DNA of 64,000 nucleotides from Candidatus Pantoea edessiphila (lineage in GTDB: Bacteria > Pseudomonadota > Gammaproteobacteria > Enterobacterales > Enterobacteriaceae), in the NCBI RefSeq assembly GCF_002933345.1, contig NZ_PDKR01000001.1:1-64000 (forward strand), read 5' to 3'. Below the pieces are notes generated by a model. The model did not search any database. It was not told where the DNA came from and was given only the letters and a program-made list of their open reading frames with translations. Shown here piece by piece: positions 10,239-20,413 of the stretch. Every line of letters starts with the position of its first letter. The first letter of the stretch is position 1. The translations under genes were made by a program, and so were the position numbers.

Positions 10239-12440
10239 ATGTTTATTGTTCAAGTTGCTTTACCAATTCCAATACACCGTTTATTTACATATATATATCC
10301 AAAGGATATCCAGCCAGTTATTGGGGGACGTGTAAAAGTACCTTTTGGCAATAGAAAAATGATTGGTATCATTGTATCATTATATGATAATAATAATTCT
10401 AATATACAAGAAAAAAGACTAAAAACAATTGAAGAAATTTTAGATAAAGAATCCTTATTTGATCAATCATTATGGAATATATTGAAATGGGCTTCAGATT
10501 ATTATCATTCTCCTCTAGGAGAGGTTTTAAACCACGCTATTCCTACATTGTTACGTCAAGGCAAATTAATATCTAAACATTCAAAATTGTTATGGCAAAT
10601 TACTAAAAAAGGTATTTGTATTAATATTGAAAACCTTAAAAATGCACCTAAACAACAACAAGCCTTAAATTTATTACGCAAAAAATCACTATTTTTTAAC
10701 GATATAAACCAATACAACATAACTAATCAAGTTATGAAATCTTTATGCATTAAAGGGCTTTGTACTCTCAAAGAATACAACCTACCAACACAGAATTGGT
10801 GTAATAATTTAACTATTCAACATGAAAAACCAATATTGAATAAAGAACAAATTACAGCTATTGAATCTATAAGAAAAGAAGATAAACACTATGTAGCATG
10901 GTTGTTAGCAGGAATTACAAGTTCTGGCAAAACTGAAGTATATCTTCAAATACTAGAAAATATTTTAATACGTAGTCAACAGGCATTAATTTTAGTACCA
11001 GAAATTGGTTTAACAATTCAAATTATTAATGCTTTTCGTAAACGTTTTAATGTTCCTATTGATTTACTTCATTCTTCATTAAATAATAATGAACGCCTTT
11101 CTGTATGGTTAAGAGCTAAACGTGGTGAAAGTGCTATTGTAATTGGGACTCGCTCAGCTTTATTTACTCCACTAGCACGACTTGGTATAATTATTATAGA
11201 TGAAGAACACGATAATTCTTATAAGCAACAAGAAGGTTGGAAATACCAGGCTCGTGACTTAGCTGTATTTAGAGCTTGTCAAGAAAATATACCAATTGTA
11301 TTAGGTTCGGCAACTCCTGCATTAGAAACATTACATAATGTAATTAAGGGTAAATATCGTCAGTTAAGCTTAATGAAGCGTGTTGGTAATGCTAAATTAG
11401 TATTACAACAAGTTATAGATCTTAAAGGATTAGCATTAATTGGTGGTTTATCACAAGTTCTTATCAAGAAAATTCAAAGCCATTTGTATGCTAAAAATCA
11501 AGTTTTACTGTTTTTAAATCGTAGAGGTTTTTCACCTTTAGTTTTATGTCATGATTGTAGTTGGATTGCTGAATGTCACAACTGCCAGCGTCGTTTTACA
11601 TTACATCAATGTAAAAATCAAATAATTTGTCATTATTGTAATAATACAAAATCCATACATAATGGATGTCCTAACTGTAATTCAAAAAATTTAATACCAG
11701 TTGGTGTAGGTACAGAGCAAATTGAACAAAAATTAAATAAATTATTTCCTAATATAAAGATAATACGTATAGATCAGGATACTACTAGAAAAAAAAATGC
11801 ATTAGGAAAATATATAGCTAAGATAAATAACGGAGAACCTTGTATTTTAATCGGCACTCAAATGATTACAAAGGGTCATCATTTTCCAGATGTCACTTTA
11901 GTATCGCTATTAAATGTGGATGGAGCACTATTTTCATCTGATTTTCGAGCGACAGAACGTTTCGCTCAGCTTTATATTCAAGTTGCTGGACGTGCTGGGA
12001 GAGCTGAGAAACAAGGAGAAGTCTTGCTACAAACTCATTATCCTAATCATCCATTATTAAAAATTTTACTAAATAGAGGATATTTTTCATTTGCTGAAAA
12101 AACGTTAATGGAACGTAAATCTGTATTATTACCTCCATGGACTAATCATGCTATATTTCGTGCAGAATACTTTGATAATATAAAAGTGATTCAATTGCTT
12201 CAAAAATTACGTAATTTATTAGAAAATAATTCATTAAATGATAAATTAATATGGTTTATGGGACCATCTCCATGTTTGCAACCTAAAATAAATAAACGTT
12301 GGCGTTGGAATCTTTTAATACAGCATCCTTCACGCAAGAAATTACAAGAGTTAATTAACAAATCTTTACCATCAATTAATATAATACCAGAAACACGTAA
12401 AGTTAAATTAACTATAGACATTGATCCAACTGAAATTTAA
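10239..12440 (+). CDS. priA: primosomal replication protein N' (PriA helicase)
   Basis: PriA reloads the replisome at repaired forks. I start the gene at the ATG at 10239, which has an AAAGGG ribosome binding site 6 bases upstream and gives 733 residues (E. coli 732) beginning MFIVQVALPIPIHRLF; an upstream in-frame TTG at 10218 has no such support. Order: N-terminal 3' DNA-binding domain, Walker A GITSSGKTE near 225-233, DEEH box near 320, then a cysteine-rich zinc region with CHDC, CHNC, CHYC and CPNC pairs near 437-480, then the helicase C-terminal motifs. Retention suggests fork restart still matters. In E. coli cytR and ftsN lie between priA and hslV; both are missing here. Confidence 0.96.
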   Translation: MFIVQVALPIPIHRLFTYIYPKDIQPVIGGRVKVPFGNRKMIGIIVSLYDNNNSNIQEKRLKTIEEILDKESLFDQSLWNILKWASDYYHSPLGEVLNHAIPTLLRQGKLISKHSKLLWQITKKGICINIENLKNAPKQQQALNLLRKKSLFFNDINQYNITNQVMKSLCIKGLCTLKEYNLPTQNWCNNLTIQHEKPILNKEQITAIESIRKEDKHYVAWLLAGITSSGKTEVYLQILENILIRSQQALILVPEIGLTIQIINAFRKRFNVPIDLLHSSLNNNERLSVWLRAKRGESAIVIGTRSALFTPLARLGIIIIDEEHDNSYKQQEGWKYQARDLAVFRACQENIPIVLGSATPALETLHNVIKGKYRQLSLMKRVGNAKLVLQQVIDLKGLALIGGLSQVLIKKIQSHLYAKNQVLLFLNRRGFSPLVLCHDCSWIAECHNCQRRFTLHQCKNQIICHYCNNTKSIHNGCPNCNSKNLIPVGVGTEQIEQKLNKLFPNIKIIRIDQDTTRKKNALGKYIAKINNGEPCILIGTQMITKGHHFPDVTLVSLLNVDGALFSSDFRATERFAQLYIQVAGRAGRAEKQGEVLLQTHYPNHPLLKILLNRGYFSFAEKTLMERKSVLLPPWTNHAIFRAEYFDNIKVIQLLQKLRNLLENNSLNDKLIWFMGPSPCLQPKINKRWRWNLLIQHPSRKKLQELINKSLPSINIIPETRKVKLTIDIDPTEI

Positions 12441-12855
12441 ATATTTTAATAGAATAGACATTGAAATCATATAAATCAATACAATTATTATATTATAGTC
12501 TACTCAAGATTTTTTATTAAAATAACTATTTAAAGAAACAATTTTAATTAAATTTAATTTAAAATATTTTATATTTATCGATTGATTGCAGAATTTAAGG
12601 ATTAATGCATCATTATCTTTAAAGGATATTGTTTATAATAACTTTAGACAAACTTTAAGATATTCCTTTAAAAGGAATTTAATAAATTTACAAAATCTAT
12701 TATTTAGAGAAATAATAGAAATAATCTTTTATATAGCTTTAAACATAGATAATATAGAAGTATTCTATTGATAAAATCAAATATAATTAATTATATTTGA
12801 TTTTAAAAATAGGTCTTATTATTTTAAACATGTTAGAATCATATTTTATTAGGGG
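12441..12855. other. spacer replacing cytR and ftsN
   Basis: About 415 bp without a credible gene. A 61-codon open frame at 12586-12771 has no start codon signal and no recognisable motif, so I do not call it. A hairpin with 7-bp arms (12662-12668 and 12672-12678, 3-base loop) lies within. By synteny cytR and ftsN once stood here; no remnant is recognisable. Confidence 0.5.
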
Positions 12856-12882
12856 TTGAAACCCATTAAACTTACCCCATAT
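12856..12882 (+). promoter_or_regulatory. sigma-32 heat-shock promoter of hslVU
   Basis: TTGAAA at 12856-12861, a 13-base spacer, then CCCCATAT at 12875-12882. This matches the RpoH consensus (CTTGAAA, 11-16 bases, CCCCATNT) and sits where the E. coli hslVU heat-shock promoter is found, about 70 bp before the hslV start. A C/G-rich element surviving in such AT-rich spacer DNA argues for selection. A perfect 10-base inverted repeat, AAGAGCTCTT at 12910-12919, lies in the leader and may be part of the 5' UTR stem-loop reported for hslVU mRNA. Confidence 0.85.
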
Positions 12883-12949
12883 TTCTCATGATGCTCTATA
12901 ATCCAAATTAAGAGCTCTTCTTGACTGAATGTGACAAGGAAATCTACCT

Positions 12950-13480
12950 GTGACAACAATAGTAAGTGTCAGACGTAACAGCCAAGTAGTAATTGGCGGT
13001 GATGGTCAAGCTACTCTTGGTCATACTATAATGAAAAGCAATGTTAAGAAAGTACGTCGTCTTTATAACGATAAGGTAATTGCTGGATTCGCAGGTAGTA
13101 CTGCAGATGCTTTTAATTTATTTGAACTATTTGAACGAAAACTAGAAACTTATCAAGGTCATTTAGTTAAAGCAGCTGTTGAATTGGCAAAAGACTGGCG
13201 TGCTGACCGTATATTAAGACGTCTTGAAGCTATGTTAGCAGTAGCTGGTGAATCATCATCACTTATTATAAGTGGTAATGGAGATGTAATTCAACCAGAA
13301 AATGATTTAATCGCTATCGGTTCCGGAGGTGCGTTTGCACAAGCTGCAGCACGTGCTTTATTAGAAAATACTGAATTAGATGCTAGAAATATAGTTGAAA
13401 AAGCACTTTGTATCGCTGGTGATATATGCATCTATACCAATCATAACGTTAATTTTGAAGAATTACCGTTCAAGACGTAA
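12950..13480 (+). CDS. hslV: ATP-dependent protease HslVU, peptidase subunit
   Basis: HslV (ClpQ) is the proteasome-like threonine peptidase that forms a double hexamer with HslU. The 176-residue product has the E. coli length. It starts with GTG, as in E. coli, encoding MTTIVSVRR; after Met removal the catalytic Thr is the new N-terminus. The GDGQATLG and [15 protein letters not shown] motifs are intact. It lies 11 bp before hslU behind a recognisable heat-shock promoter, so both are probably induced by protein-folding stress. Confidence 0.98.
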   Translation: MTTIVSVRRNSQVVIGGDGQATLGHTIMKSNVKKVRRLYNDKVIAGFAGSTADAFNLFELFERKLETYQGHLVKAAVELAKDWRADRILRRLEAMLAVAGESSSLIISGNGDVIQPENDLIAIGSGGAFAQAAARALLENTELDARNIVEKALCIAGDICIYTNHNVNFEELPFKT

Positions 13481-13491
13481 GGATTTTAATT

Positions 13492-14829
13492 ATGTCCGAA
13501 ATGACTCCTCGTGAAATTGTTAAAGAATTAAATCGCTTTATAATAGGTCAGGATAGTGCTAAAAGAGCTGTAGCTATTGCGTTACGCAATAGATGGAGGC
13601 GTATGCAACTAAATGAGGAATTACGTCACGAAGTAACACCTAAAAACATCCTAATGATTGGACCAACTGGTGTAGGAAAAACAGAAATAGCACGTCGATT
13701 AGCAAAGTTGGCCAATGCACCTTTTATTAAGGTTGAAGCGACAAAATTTACAGAAGTAGGTTATGTAGGTAAAGAAGTTGATTCTATTATTCGTGATTTA
13801 ACTGATTCAGCTATCAAGATGGTACGTAGTCAAGCAATAGAAAAAAATAAATATCGAGCTGAAGAATTAGCTGAAGAACGTATCTTAGACGTATTAGTTC
13901 CTCCAATTAAAAGTAATTGGGGTCAAACAGAACAAAAAAATGAACCTTCTGCAACACGACAATCTTTCAGAAAGAAACTACGAGAAGGTCAGTTAGCTGA
14001 TAAAGAAATTGAAATTGATTTAGCAATGGCATCTTTAGGTATAGAAATAATGGCACCACCAGGTATGGAAGAGATGACAAATCAATTACAATCTATATTT
14101 CAAAATATAGGATTTCAGAAACAAAAATCTCGAAAATTAAAGATAAAAGAAGCTATGAAATTGTTAATAGAAGAGGAAGTGAGTAAATTAGTAAATCCAG
14201 AAGAATTAAAACAAAATGCTATAGAAGCTGTTGAACAGCATGGAATTGTTTTTATTGATGAAATAGATAAAATTTGTAAATTTGGTGGTCAAAATATTGG
14301 AGGACCAGATGTATCACGTGAAGGTGTACAGCGTGATCTTTTACCTTTAGTAGAAGGATGTACTATATCTACTAAACATGGAATGGTAAAAACTGATCAT
14401 ATTTTATTTATTGCTTCTGGTGCTTTTCAAGTAACTAGTCCTTCTGATCTTATTCCTGAGCTTCAAGGTCGATTACCAATTCGTGTTGAATTAAAAGCTT
14501 TAACTGTAAATGATTTTAAACGAATACTGATTGAGCCGAATGCTTCAGTTACTATGCAATATAAAGCTTTAATTAATACTGAAGGTGTAAACATAGATTT
14601 TACTGATGATAGTATATGTAAAATAGCAGAAGCTGCATGGCATGTTAATGAAACAACTGAGAATATCGGTGCACGTCGCCTTCATACCGTTCTTGAACGT
14701 CTGATGGAAGATATTTCTTATAATGCTACTGATCGCAAAGGTGAATCAGTAACAATTGATGCAGAATATGTTGGAAAACATCTAGATCAATTGATATCTA
14801 ATGAAGATCTAAGTCGTTTCATATTATGA
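13492..14829 (+). CDS. hslU: ATP-dependent protease HslVU, ATPase/unfoldase subunit
   Basis: HslU (ClpY) is the AAA+ ring that unfolds substrates for HslV. It has 445 residues (E. coli 443). Walker A GPTGVGKT is at 57-64, Walker [10 protein letters not shown] near 255, and the pore motif GYVGKEV near 91. The I-domain (roughly 110-240) and the arginine-finger region ENIGARRLH are intact. The C-terminus ends DLSRFIL, very like the E. coli tail that docks into HslV. Confidence 0.98.
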   Translation: MSEMTPREIVKELNRFIIGQDSAKRAVAIALRNRWRRMQLNEELRHEVTPKNILMIGPTGVGKTEIARRLAKLANAPFIKVEATKFTEVGYVGKEVDSIIRDLTDSAIKMVRSQAIEKNKYRAEELAEERILDVLVPPIKSNWGQTEQKNEPSATRQSFRKKLREGQLADKEIEIDLAMASLGIEIMAPPGMEEMTNQLQSIFQNIGFQKQKSRKLKIKEAMKLLIEEEVSKLVNPEELKQNAIEAVEQHGIVFIDEIDKICKFGGQNIGGPDVSREGVQRDLLPLVEGCTISTKHGMVKTDHILFIASGAFQVTSPSDLIPELQGRLPIRVELKALTVNDFKRILIEPNASVTMQYKALINTEGVNIDFTDDSICKIAEAAWHVNETTENIGARRLHTVLERLMEDISYNATDRKGESVTIDAEYVGKHLDQLISNEDLSRFIL

Positions 14830-15007
14830 CATATTAATTTATAGAATTATTTGTTAATTATTATAATATAAATCATTTATCTAAAAAATGAATATTTTAT
14901 TGCTAACTAATTCATAGCAAAAACATAATTGATTTATAATTTTTGATTTTAAAACATTTATTCTAAATTACAGCTGAGTTAATATTTAAATCAGCTTAAA
15001 TTGTTAT

Positions 15008-15041
15008 AATTTCAATATATTATATATAATATATTGAAATT
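15008..15041. repeat. 34-bp perfect palindrome
   Basis: Two 17-base arms meet without a loop between hslU and fpr. The arms are A/T apart from one C and its partner G. It lies 180 bp after the hslU stop. It might act as a transcription terminator hairpin or form a cruciform, though no long T run follows directly. The rest of the 290-bp spacer, where E. coli has menA and rraA, holds nothing recognisable. Confidence 0.65.
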
Positions 15042-15119
15042 TATTTAATGTTATTGTAAACTTAATCCAGATTTATTATTTGTTAAAATTTATTAATGAT
15101 ATTTTGAAAAGGTTTTTAT

Positions 15120-15866
15120 ATGTCTGATTGGGTTGATGCTAAAGTTTATGAGATAAAGAATTGGACAGATATTTTATTCAGTCTTAGAGTTGAAGCGCCT
15201 ATTTGTTCTTTTGTAGCTGGTCAATTTGCTAAAATAGCATTAAATTTTAACGGTAAACGTATACAAAGAGCTTATTCTTATGTCAATGCTCCTAACGATA
15301 AAATATTGGAATTTTATCTAACTATGGTATCCGGAGGAAAACTGAGTCCATATTTACGTTCATTACAACCAGGTAAAAAATTATTAATAACAAAAAAAGC
15401 TAGCGGATTTTTTGTTTTAAGTTCAATTCCTCAATGCGAAACACTATGGATGATTTCAACTGGTACTGCTATCGGACCATATCTTTCCATTTTGCAATAT
15501 GGAAAAGGATTAGAGCGTTTTCAAAATATAATACTTGTTCATGCTGTCAGGTATTTTGCAGATTTAAGTTTTACTAATTTAATAAATAGTTTACAAAAAA
15601 AATATAACGGGAAGTTACAAGTTAAAACAATAGTAAGCAGAGAAAAAATATTTGGCTCCTTACATGGTCGTATACCTGATTTAATTTCTAATGGAGAGTT
15701 AGAAAAGTCAATAGGATTGAATATAAATTGTAAAAATAGTCACGTGATGTTATGTGGTAACCCTGCAATGGTATATGAAACTAAAAATTTGTTAAAAGAT
15801 ACTCGCGGAATGGAATTAAACTTAAAAGAAAAATGCGGGCATATAACCAGTGAAAATTATTGGTAG
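15120..15866 (+). CDS. fpr: ferredoxin/flavodoxin-NADP+ reductase
   Basis: Fpr passes electrons from NADPH to flavodoxin, which feeds radical-SAM enzymes and iron-sulfur steps of isoprenoid synthesis. The 248-residue protein (E. coli 248) shows the FAD-binding RAYSYVNAP motif near 56-64 and the NADP-binding GTAIGPYLSIL motif near 115. The C-terminus ends in tryptophan, as in E. coli. Its likely partner, fldA, is at 40725-41240. E. coli order fpr-tpiA is kept. Confidence 0.95.
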   Translation: MSDWVDAKVYEIKNWTDILFSLRVEAPICSFVAGQFAKIALNFNGKRIQRAYSYVNAPNDKILEFYLTMVSGGKLSPYLRSLQPGKKLLITKKASGFFVLSSIPQCETLWMISTGTAIGPYLSILQYGKGLERFQNIILVHAVRYFADLSFTNLINSLQKKYNGKLQVKTIVSREKIFGSLHGRIPDLISNGELEKSIGLNINCKNSHVMLCGNPAMVYETKNLLKDTRGMELNLKEKCGHITSENYW

Positions 15867-16024
15867 TTAATTGCATACCAATTAAGTAGTATCTATTTAA
15901 TTATTTTAAATAAATTATTAAGCAATAATATCTAAAATTGTTAGCAATAAAATATTGTTTAGGTTGCTTGTCAATGTTATTCATTATACAATGATTATCT
16001 TTAGATATAAAATAGGAATTTTTA

Positions 16025-16789
16025 ATGAAATATCCATTAATTATAGGAAATTGGAAGCTAAATGGAAGTAACTTAATGGTGAACTCATTGATTAATCAGC
16101 TTAATCAAAAACTATTTAATATAAAAAATTGTCATATTGCAGTTGCACCACCTATTCTCTACATAGACAGAGTAAGTAAAGTTATATCAGATAATATTAA
16201 AATATGTGCTCAAAACGTAGATATAAGTTTATGTGGAGCTTATACAGGTGATGTTTCGATAGAAATGTTAAAAGAAATAGGGGTACAATACGTTATTGTT
16301 GGTCATTCTGAACGTCGTAATTATCATAAAGAAGATGATAATTATATATCAAAAAAATATTCAATAATAAAATCGTTTGATCTGATCCCAATTTTATGTA
16401 TTGGTGAAAATGAAACTCAAAATAAAACAGGTAAAACAAAAGAAATTTGTAAATTACAGCTTGCATCTGTATTGGATAATCAAGGAGTTCAAGCATTTGA
16501 AAATGCAGTTATTGCTTATGAACCAATTTGGGCAATTGGAACAGGAAGATGTCCTACTCCAGTACAAATACAATCTGTTCACAAGTTCATTCGAGACTAC
16601 ATTGCAACATACGATATGAACATTGCTAAAAAATTAATTATTCAATATGGTGGTTCTATTAATGAAAAAAATGCTGCTGAAATAATTAGCAAACCAGACA
16701 TTGATGGATTATTAGTAGGAAATTCTTCATTGAATGCTTCAGTGTTTTCAAAAATTGTTAAAATAGCTCAAGCATCAAAATTAATTTAA
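16025..16789 (+). CDS. tpiA: triosephosphate isomerase
   Basis: TpiA interconverts dihydroxyacetone phosphate and glyceraldehyde 3-phosphate. The 254-residue TIM barrel has the substrate lysine in GNWKLNG (Lys11), the electrophilic histidine in VGHSERR (His94) and the catalytic glutamate in AYEPIWAIGTG near 166. The phosphate-binding GGS loop (IQYGGSIN) is intact. It is convergent with pfkA across 28 bp, so the two glycolytic genes face each other as in E. coli. Confidence 0.97.
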   Translation: MKYPLIIGNWKLNGSNLMVNSLINQLNQKLFNIKNCHIAVAPPILYIDRVSKVISDNIKICAQNVDISLCGAYTGDVSIEMLKEIGVQYVIVGHSERRNYHKEDDNYISKKYSIIKSFDLIPILCIGENETQNKTGKTKEICKLQLASVLDNQGVQAFENAVIAYEPIWAIGTGRCPTPVQIQSVHKFIRDYIATYDMNIAKKLIIQYGGSINEKNAAEIISKPDIDGLLVGNSSLNASVFSKIVKIAQASKLI

Positions 16790-16817
16790 ACAACATAAAT
16801 ATTTTTATTTTAATTAT

Positions 16818-17780
16818 TTAGTAAAGTTGTTTGGCAATTTTCAATAAATCTCTTTTAAATGAACGCTTCATATTTTTAACTGTATCTGTAATATCGTAAT
16901 GAACCATTTTTTCATTTTGGATGCCTATACAACGTCCACCATAACCTTGCATTAGTAATTGAATTGAATAATTACCCATACGTGAAGCTAAGATACGATC
17001 GTATGCACAAGGAGCACCTCCTCTTTGGATATGTCCTAATACAGTAGTTCTAGTTTCTCGTTTAGTTTTTGATTCAATAAAAAATGCTAAATCATTTATA
17101 TCGCAAATATGTTCAGTAATTGCAACTATTGCATGCTTTTTACCTTTAGCTATACCTATTTTAATTTCTTTTACTAATTCTTCACGAATATATGGCATTT
17201 CGGGTATTACAATAAATTCACAACCACCAGCTATAGCAGCTGCTAATGTTAAGTCTCCACAGCAATGACCCATAACTTCAACAATAGAAATACGTTGATG
17301 TGAAGACGAAGTATCTCTTAAACGATCAATAGCTTGTACTATAGTTTCAAGTGCAGTAAAATATCCTATAGTATAATCGGTTCCAGGTATATCATTATCG
17401 ATAGTTCCTGGAAGTCCTATACAAGGAAAACCCATTTCAGTCATTTTTATGGCACCCATATAAGATCCATTGCCCCCTATGACTACTAGGGCATCAATAT
17501 CTGATTTTTCCATATTTTTTATAGCAATTTGTCTGATTTTTTCGTTAATAAATTTAGGAAATCGAGCAGAACCAAGAAAAGTACCACCTCGATTAATCAC
17601 ATCAGACACACTATAGCGATCAAGATTAATCATGCGATTTTCATATAAACCTAAATAACCATCGTAAATGCCACAAACTTCTAATCCTTCACTTAATGCA
17701 GAACGTACAATACTACGAATGGCTGCATTCATCCCTGGTGCATCACCACCACTAGTTAGTATACCAATTTTTTTTATCAT
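16818..17780 (-). CDS. pfkA: 6-phosphofructokinase I
   Basis: PfkA phosphorylates fructose 6-phosphate with ATP, the committed glycolytic step. It has 320 residues, equal to E. coli. The ATP-binding [15 protein letters not shown] lies at 9-23, the catalytic aspartate in [12 protein letters not shown] near 124-135, and the allosteric/hexose motifs MGHCCGD and HIQRGG are intact. Together with tpiA and gpmA in this window it shows that glycolysis is retained. Confidence 0.97.
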   Translation of the reverse strand: MIKKIGILTSGGDAPGMNAAIRSIVRSALSEGLEVCGIYDGYLGLYENRMINLDRYSVSDVINRGGTFLGSARFPKFINEKIRQIAIKNMEKSDIDALVVIGGNGSYMGAIKMTEMGFPCIGLPGTIDNDIPGTDYTIGYFTALETIVQAIDRLRDTSSSHQRISIVEVMGHCCGDLTLAAAIAGGCEFIVIPEMPYIREELVKEIKIGIAKGKKHAIVAITEHICDINDLAFFIESKTKRETRTTVLGHIQRGGAPCAYDRILASRMGNYSIQLLMQGYGGRCIGIQNEKMVHYDITDTVKNMKRSFKRDLLKIAKQLY

Positions 17781-17969
17781 AATAACCTCTATTTAAAAAT
17801 GATATTTTTGAAAAATCTATATATTATTATTGATTTGGTATTTATTATTGCAAATAATATAATAATAATTATTATTTAAGTTAATAATGATAATTAGAAA
17901 AAGCTATAATTTTTTATAAGAAATTATTTCGCTAATCTTAATTAAAGTGATATTCAATAAATTATGAAA

Positions 17970-18854
17970 TTATTTACTAAAATTTGCAGCAGAATATGGA
18001 TCTTGATGAATCATTATATCCGAACCTGGAAATTCTATAAGTAGGGCTTTTTTTATTAAATCAGATATGTCGTGCGCTTGTGAAAGTGTTAAATGATCTT
18101 CTAATTCCAAATGAAATTGAATAAATCTAGTTGATCCTGATTGGCGCGTACGCAAATCATGGATACCTTTTATGTTAGGCCATTTATCTAGTATTGCCAA
18201 AATTTTTAAACGTTCTGTTTCTGGCAAAACACGATCTAATAGCGATTGAATTGCATTATATCCCATTTTTAATGCACTACAAAGAATAAATAAACCAACT
18301 CCTAAAGCAAACAATGCATCAGCATGAATAAAGTTATAACTACTTAACACAAGACCAATTAAAATTGAACAATTCATAATGACATCTGATTGATAATGTA
18401 ACATATCAGCACGAATTGCTTGGCTACCAGTTTTACGAACCACCCATCTTTGAAAAAATACTAAAATTAAAGTAGAAATAAGCGAAATTATTGTAACAAT
18501 AATTCCAATACCTAAAGAATGAACGACAGTCGGTGATATAAGATATTTTATACCTGTAAGAAAAAGTAAAAGAGAAGAACCAGAAATAAACATACTTTGT
18601 GCTAATACAGCTAATGATTCAGCTTTCCCATGACCAAACATATGCTCAGAATCTGCAGGTTGTAATGAATAACGTACAATTAATAAGTTGATCAAAGAAG
18701 CAGTGATATCAACTATTGATTCAATTAAACCAGCAAGTAAACTTACTGATTCAGTATACCACCATGAAAAAATCTTTATAATAAATAATATAAATGAAAA
18801 AATAGTAGCTACTAATGCGGCTAGTTTTACTAATTGGCAATAAGATTGTTGCAT
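17970..18854 (-). CDS. fieF: cation diffusion facilitator FieF
   Basis: FieF (YiiP) exports Zn(II) and Fe(II) using the proton gradient. The 294-residue protein (E. coli 300) has about six membrane segments in the first 200 residues. Metal-site residues are visible in [16 protein letters not shown], where one conserved Asp position reads Glu, and in HYQSDVIMN, followed by a cytosolic domain with [10 protein letters not shown] and HQDP motifs. It follows pfkA in E. coli order; the cpx genes that come next in E. coli are absent. The Asp-to-Glu change may alter metal preference. Confidence 0.9.
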   Translation of the reverse strand: MQQSYCQLVKLAALVATIFSFILFIIKIFSWWYTESVSLLAGLIESIVDITASLINLLIVRYSLQPADSEHMFGHGKAESLAVLAQSMFISGSSLLLFLTGIKYLISPTVVHSLGIGIIVTIISLISTLILVFFQRWVVRKTGSQAIRADMLHYQSDVIMNCSILIGLVLSSYNFIHADALFALGVGLFILCSALKMGYNAIQSLLDRVLPETERLKILAILDKWPNIKGIHDLRTRQSGSTRFIQFHLELEDHLTLSQAHDISDLIKKALLIEFPGSDIMIHQDPYSAANFSK

Positions 18855-19130
18855 TTTAAGCTCTTTATTTTTTTAAATTAAATAAGGTTATTATTTAAAT
18901 TAATAAAAAGTATTATGATTTAAATTAATAAAATAATTTAGTCTTAATTATTTCTTTTAAGTTAAACTGACATCTATACGTAAGGTAAAGATACAATTGA
19001 CTTAATGAATACAATTCATTGTTAACTATTGATATTAAAATATTAATACTAATATATTAATCTATAATTATAGACACTATATTAATGTTTATTTAATTTA
19101 TTGATTATAATTTTCGAAATATAATTTGAA

Positions 19131-19946
19131 TTAGATACCATCGCCAAGTTGAAATTCTAAACTATTAAAATATTGATCCATTTCCATGGATGGTTTTTTG
19201 CTACCTGATTTACCAATAATCCGAGCTGGAATACCAGCAGCAGTAGTATTTGGTGGTATATTTTTCAATACTACTGAACCAGCACCAATTTTAGCGCCTT
19301 TTCCTATTTCTATATTGCCAAGAATTTTAGCACCGGCTCCAATCATTACACCTTCGTGAATTTTTGGATGTCTATTTCCTACTACTTTACCAGTGCCTCC
19401 TAAAGTAACTGATTGCAATATTGAAACATCATTATCAATCACTGCTGTCTCACCAATAACAATTCCTGTTGCGTGATCAAGCATAATACCATGACCAATT
19501 TTTGCTGCAGGATGAATATCTACACTAAAAGAGGTAGAAATTTCATTCTGTAAATAAACTGCTAAGGTATATCTACCTTTATTCCACAGCCAATGACTAA
19601 TACGATATAATTGTAATGCTTGAAATCCTTTTAGGTAAAGCAAAGGGACTGAATATTTATTGACTGCTGGATCACGTTGAAGTATAGCTTGTATATCATA
19701 AGCAGAAGAAATAATAATAGATATATCATCATTATATACTTCTTTTATTATTTCTTGCATATTAATGGTAGGCATTATAAAATTGGACAGTTTATTAGCT
19801 AAAATATAGCTCTGTGCATTAATGAAATTTTCATGCCTAAGTAATGTCTTATAATAAAAATCAGCAAGTATCGGCTCACGATTAGATATAATAAAAGCTT
19901 CCGATTTTATATGAGTCCAAATTATTTCTAATAGATCAAAAAACAT
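19131..19946 (-). CDS. cysE: serine acetyltransferase
   Basis: CysE makes O-acetylserine from serine and acetyl-CoA, the first step of cysteine synthesis. The 271-residue protein (E. coli 273) has an N-terminal helical domain and a C-terminal left-handed beta-helix of hexapeptide repeats, roughly 140-245. The catalytic-region motifs DIHPAAKIGHGIMLDHATGIVIGE and GNRHPKIHEGVMIGAGAKILG are intact. The C-terminus ends GDGI, as in E. coli; its final isoleucine docks into CysK. The cysteine made can feed MetB. Confidence 0.96.
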   Translation of the reverse strand: MFFDLLEIIWTHIKSEAFIISNREPILADFYYKTLLRHENFINAQSYILANKLSNFIMPTINMQEIIKEVYNDDISIIISSAYDIQAILQRDPAVNKYSVPLLYLKGFQALQLYRISHWLWNKGRYTLAVYLQNEISTSFSVDIHPAAKIGHGIMLDHATGIVIGETAVIDNDVSILQSVTLGGTGKVVGNRHPKIHEGVMIGAGAKILGNIEIGKGAKIGAGSVVLKNIPPNTTAAGIPARIIGKSGSKKPSMEMDQYFNSLEFQLGDGI

Positions 19947-20413
19947 ATATTTTACTTCCTATAAAATTTTAATTATTAATTACAAAATTATATTTATACT
20001 ATTAAAATTTTTTATTTCTTTTTGTTAAAGATTGAATAATAAACAATTAATCAAACAGTAACCAATATAAAACCATAAATTTTATTTATATAGCAATCTT
20101 GGTAAAAACGGTTTAAAATACATATATTTTAAATATAAAAATATTAGTATGTTTAGTTTAAATCAACAGTTTTATTTAGCATAATTTATTATATCATAAT
20201 ATAATCAATAGAAAATTTTTATCAAATAACATGTATCGTTAATTATAAAATATAAAAAATAATTTGTATTAACGCGCTCAAAATTAAAGCAATATATCTA
20301 ATAATAAATGAAAATATCAAATTTACATTTTTGTTTGCTATCTATGTATAATATTAATTTCATTAATACATGTATTTATAAAACTTATATATAATTTGTA
20401 TTTCTATTATAAA
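19947..20413. other. gene-free spacer where gpsA would be expected
   Basis: These 467 bp lie between secB and cysE, where enterobacteria carry gpsA (glycerol-3-phosphate dehydrogenase). No open frame or GpsA motif is recognisable on either strand. The sequence is A/T-rich with short runs only. Confidence 0.6.

Noticed and set aside
12586-12771. 61-codon open frame between priA and hslV
   Set aside because: No ATG/GTG start with a ribosome binding site and no recognisable FtsN or CytR motif; A/T-rich random frame.
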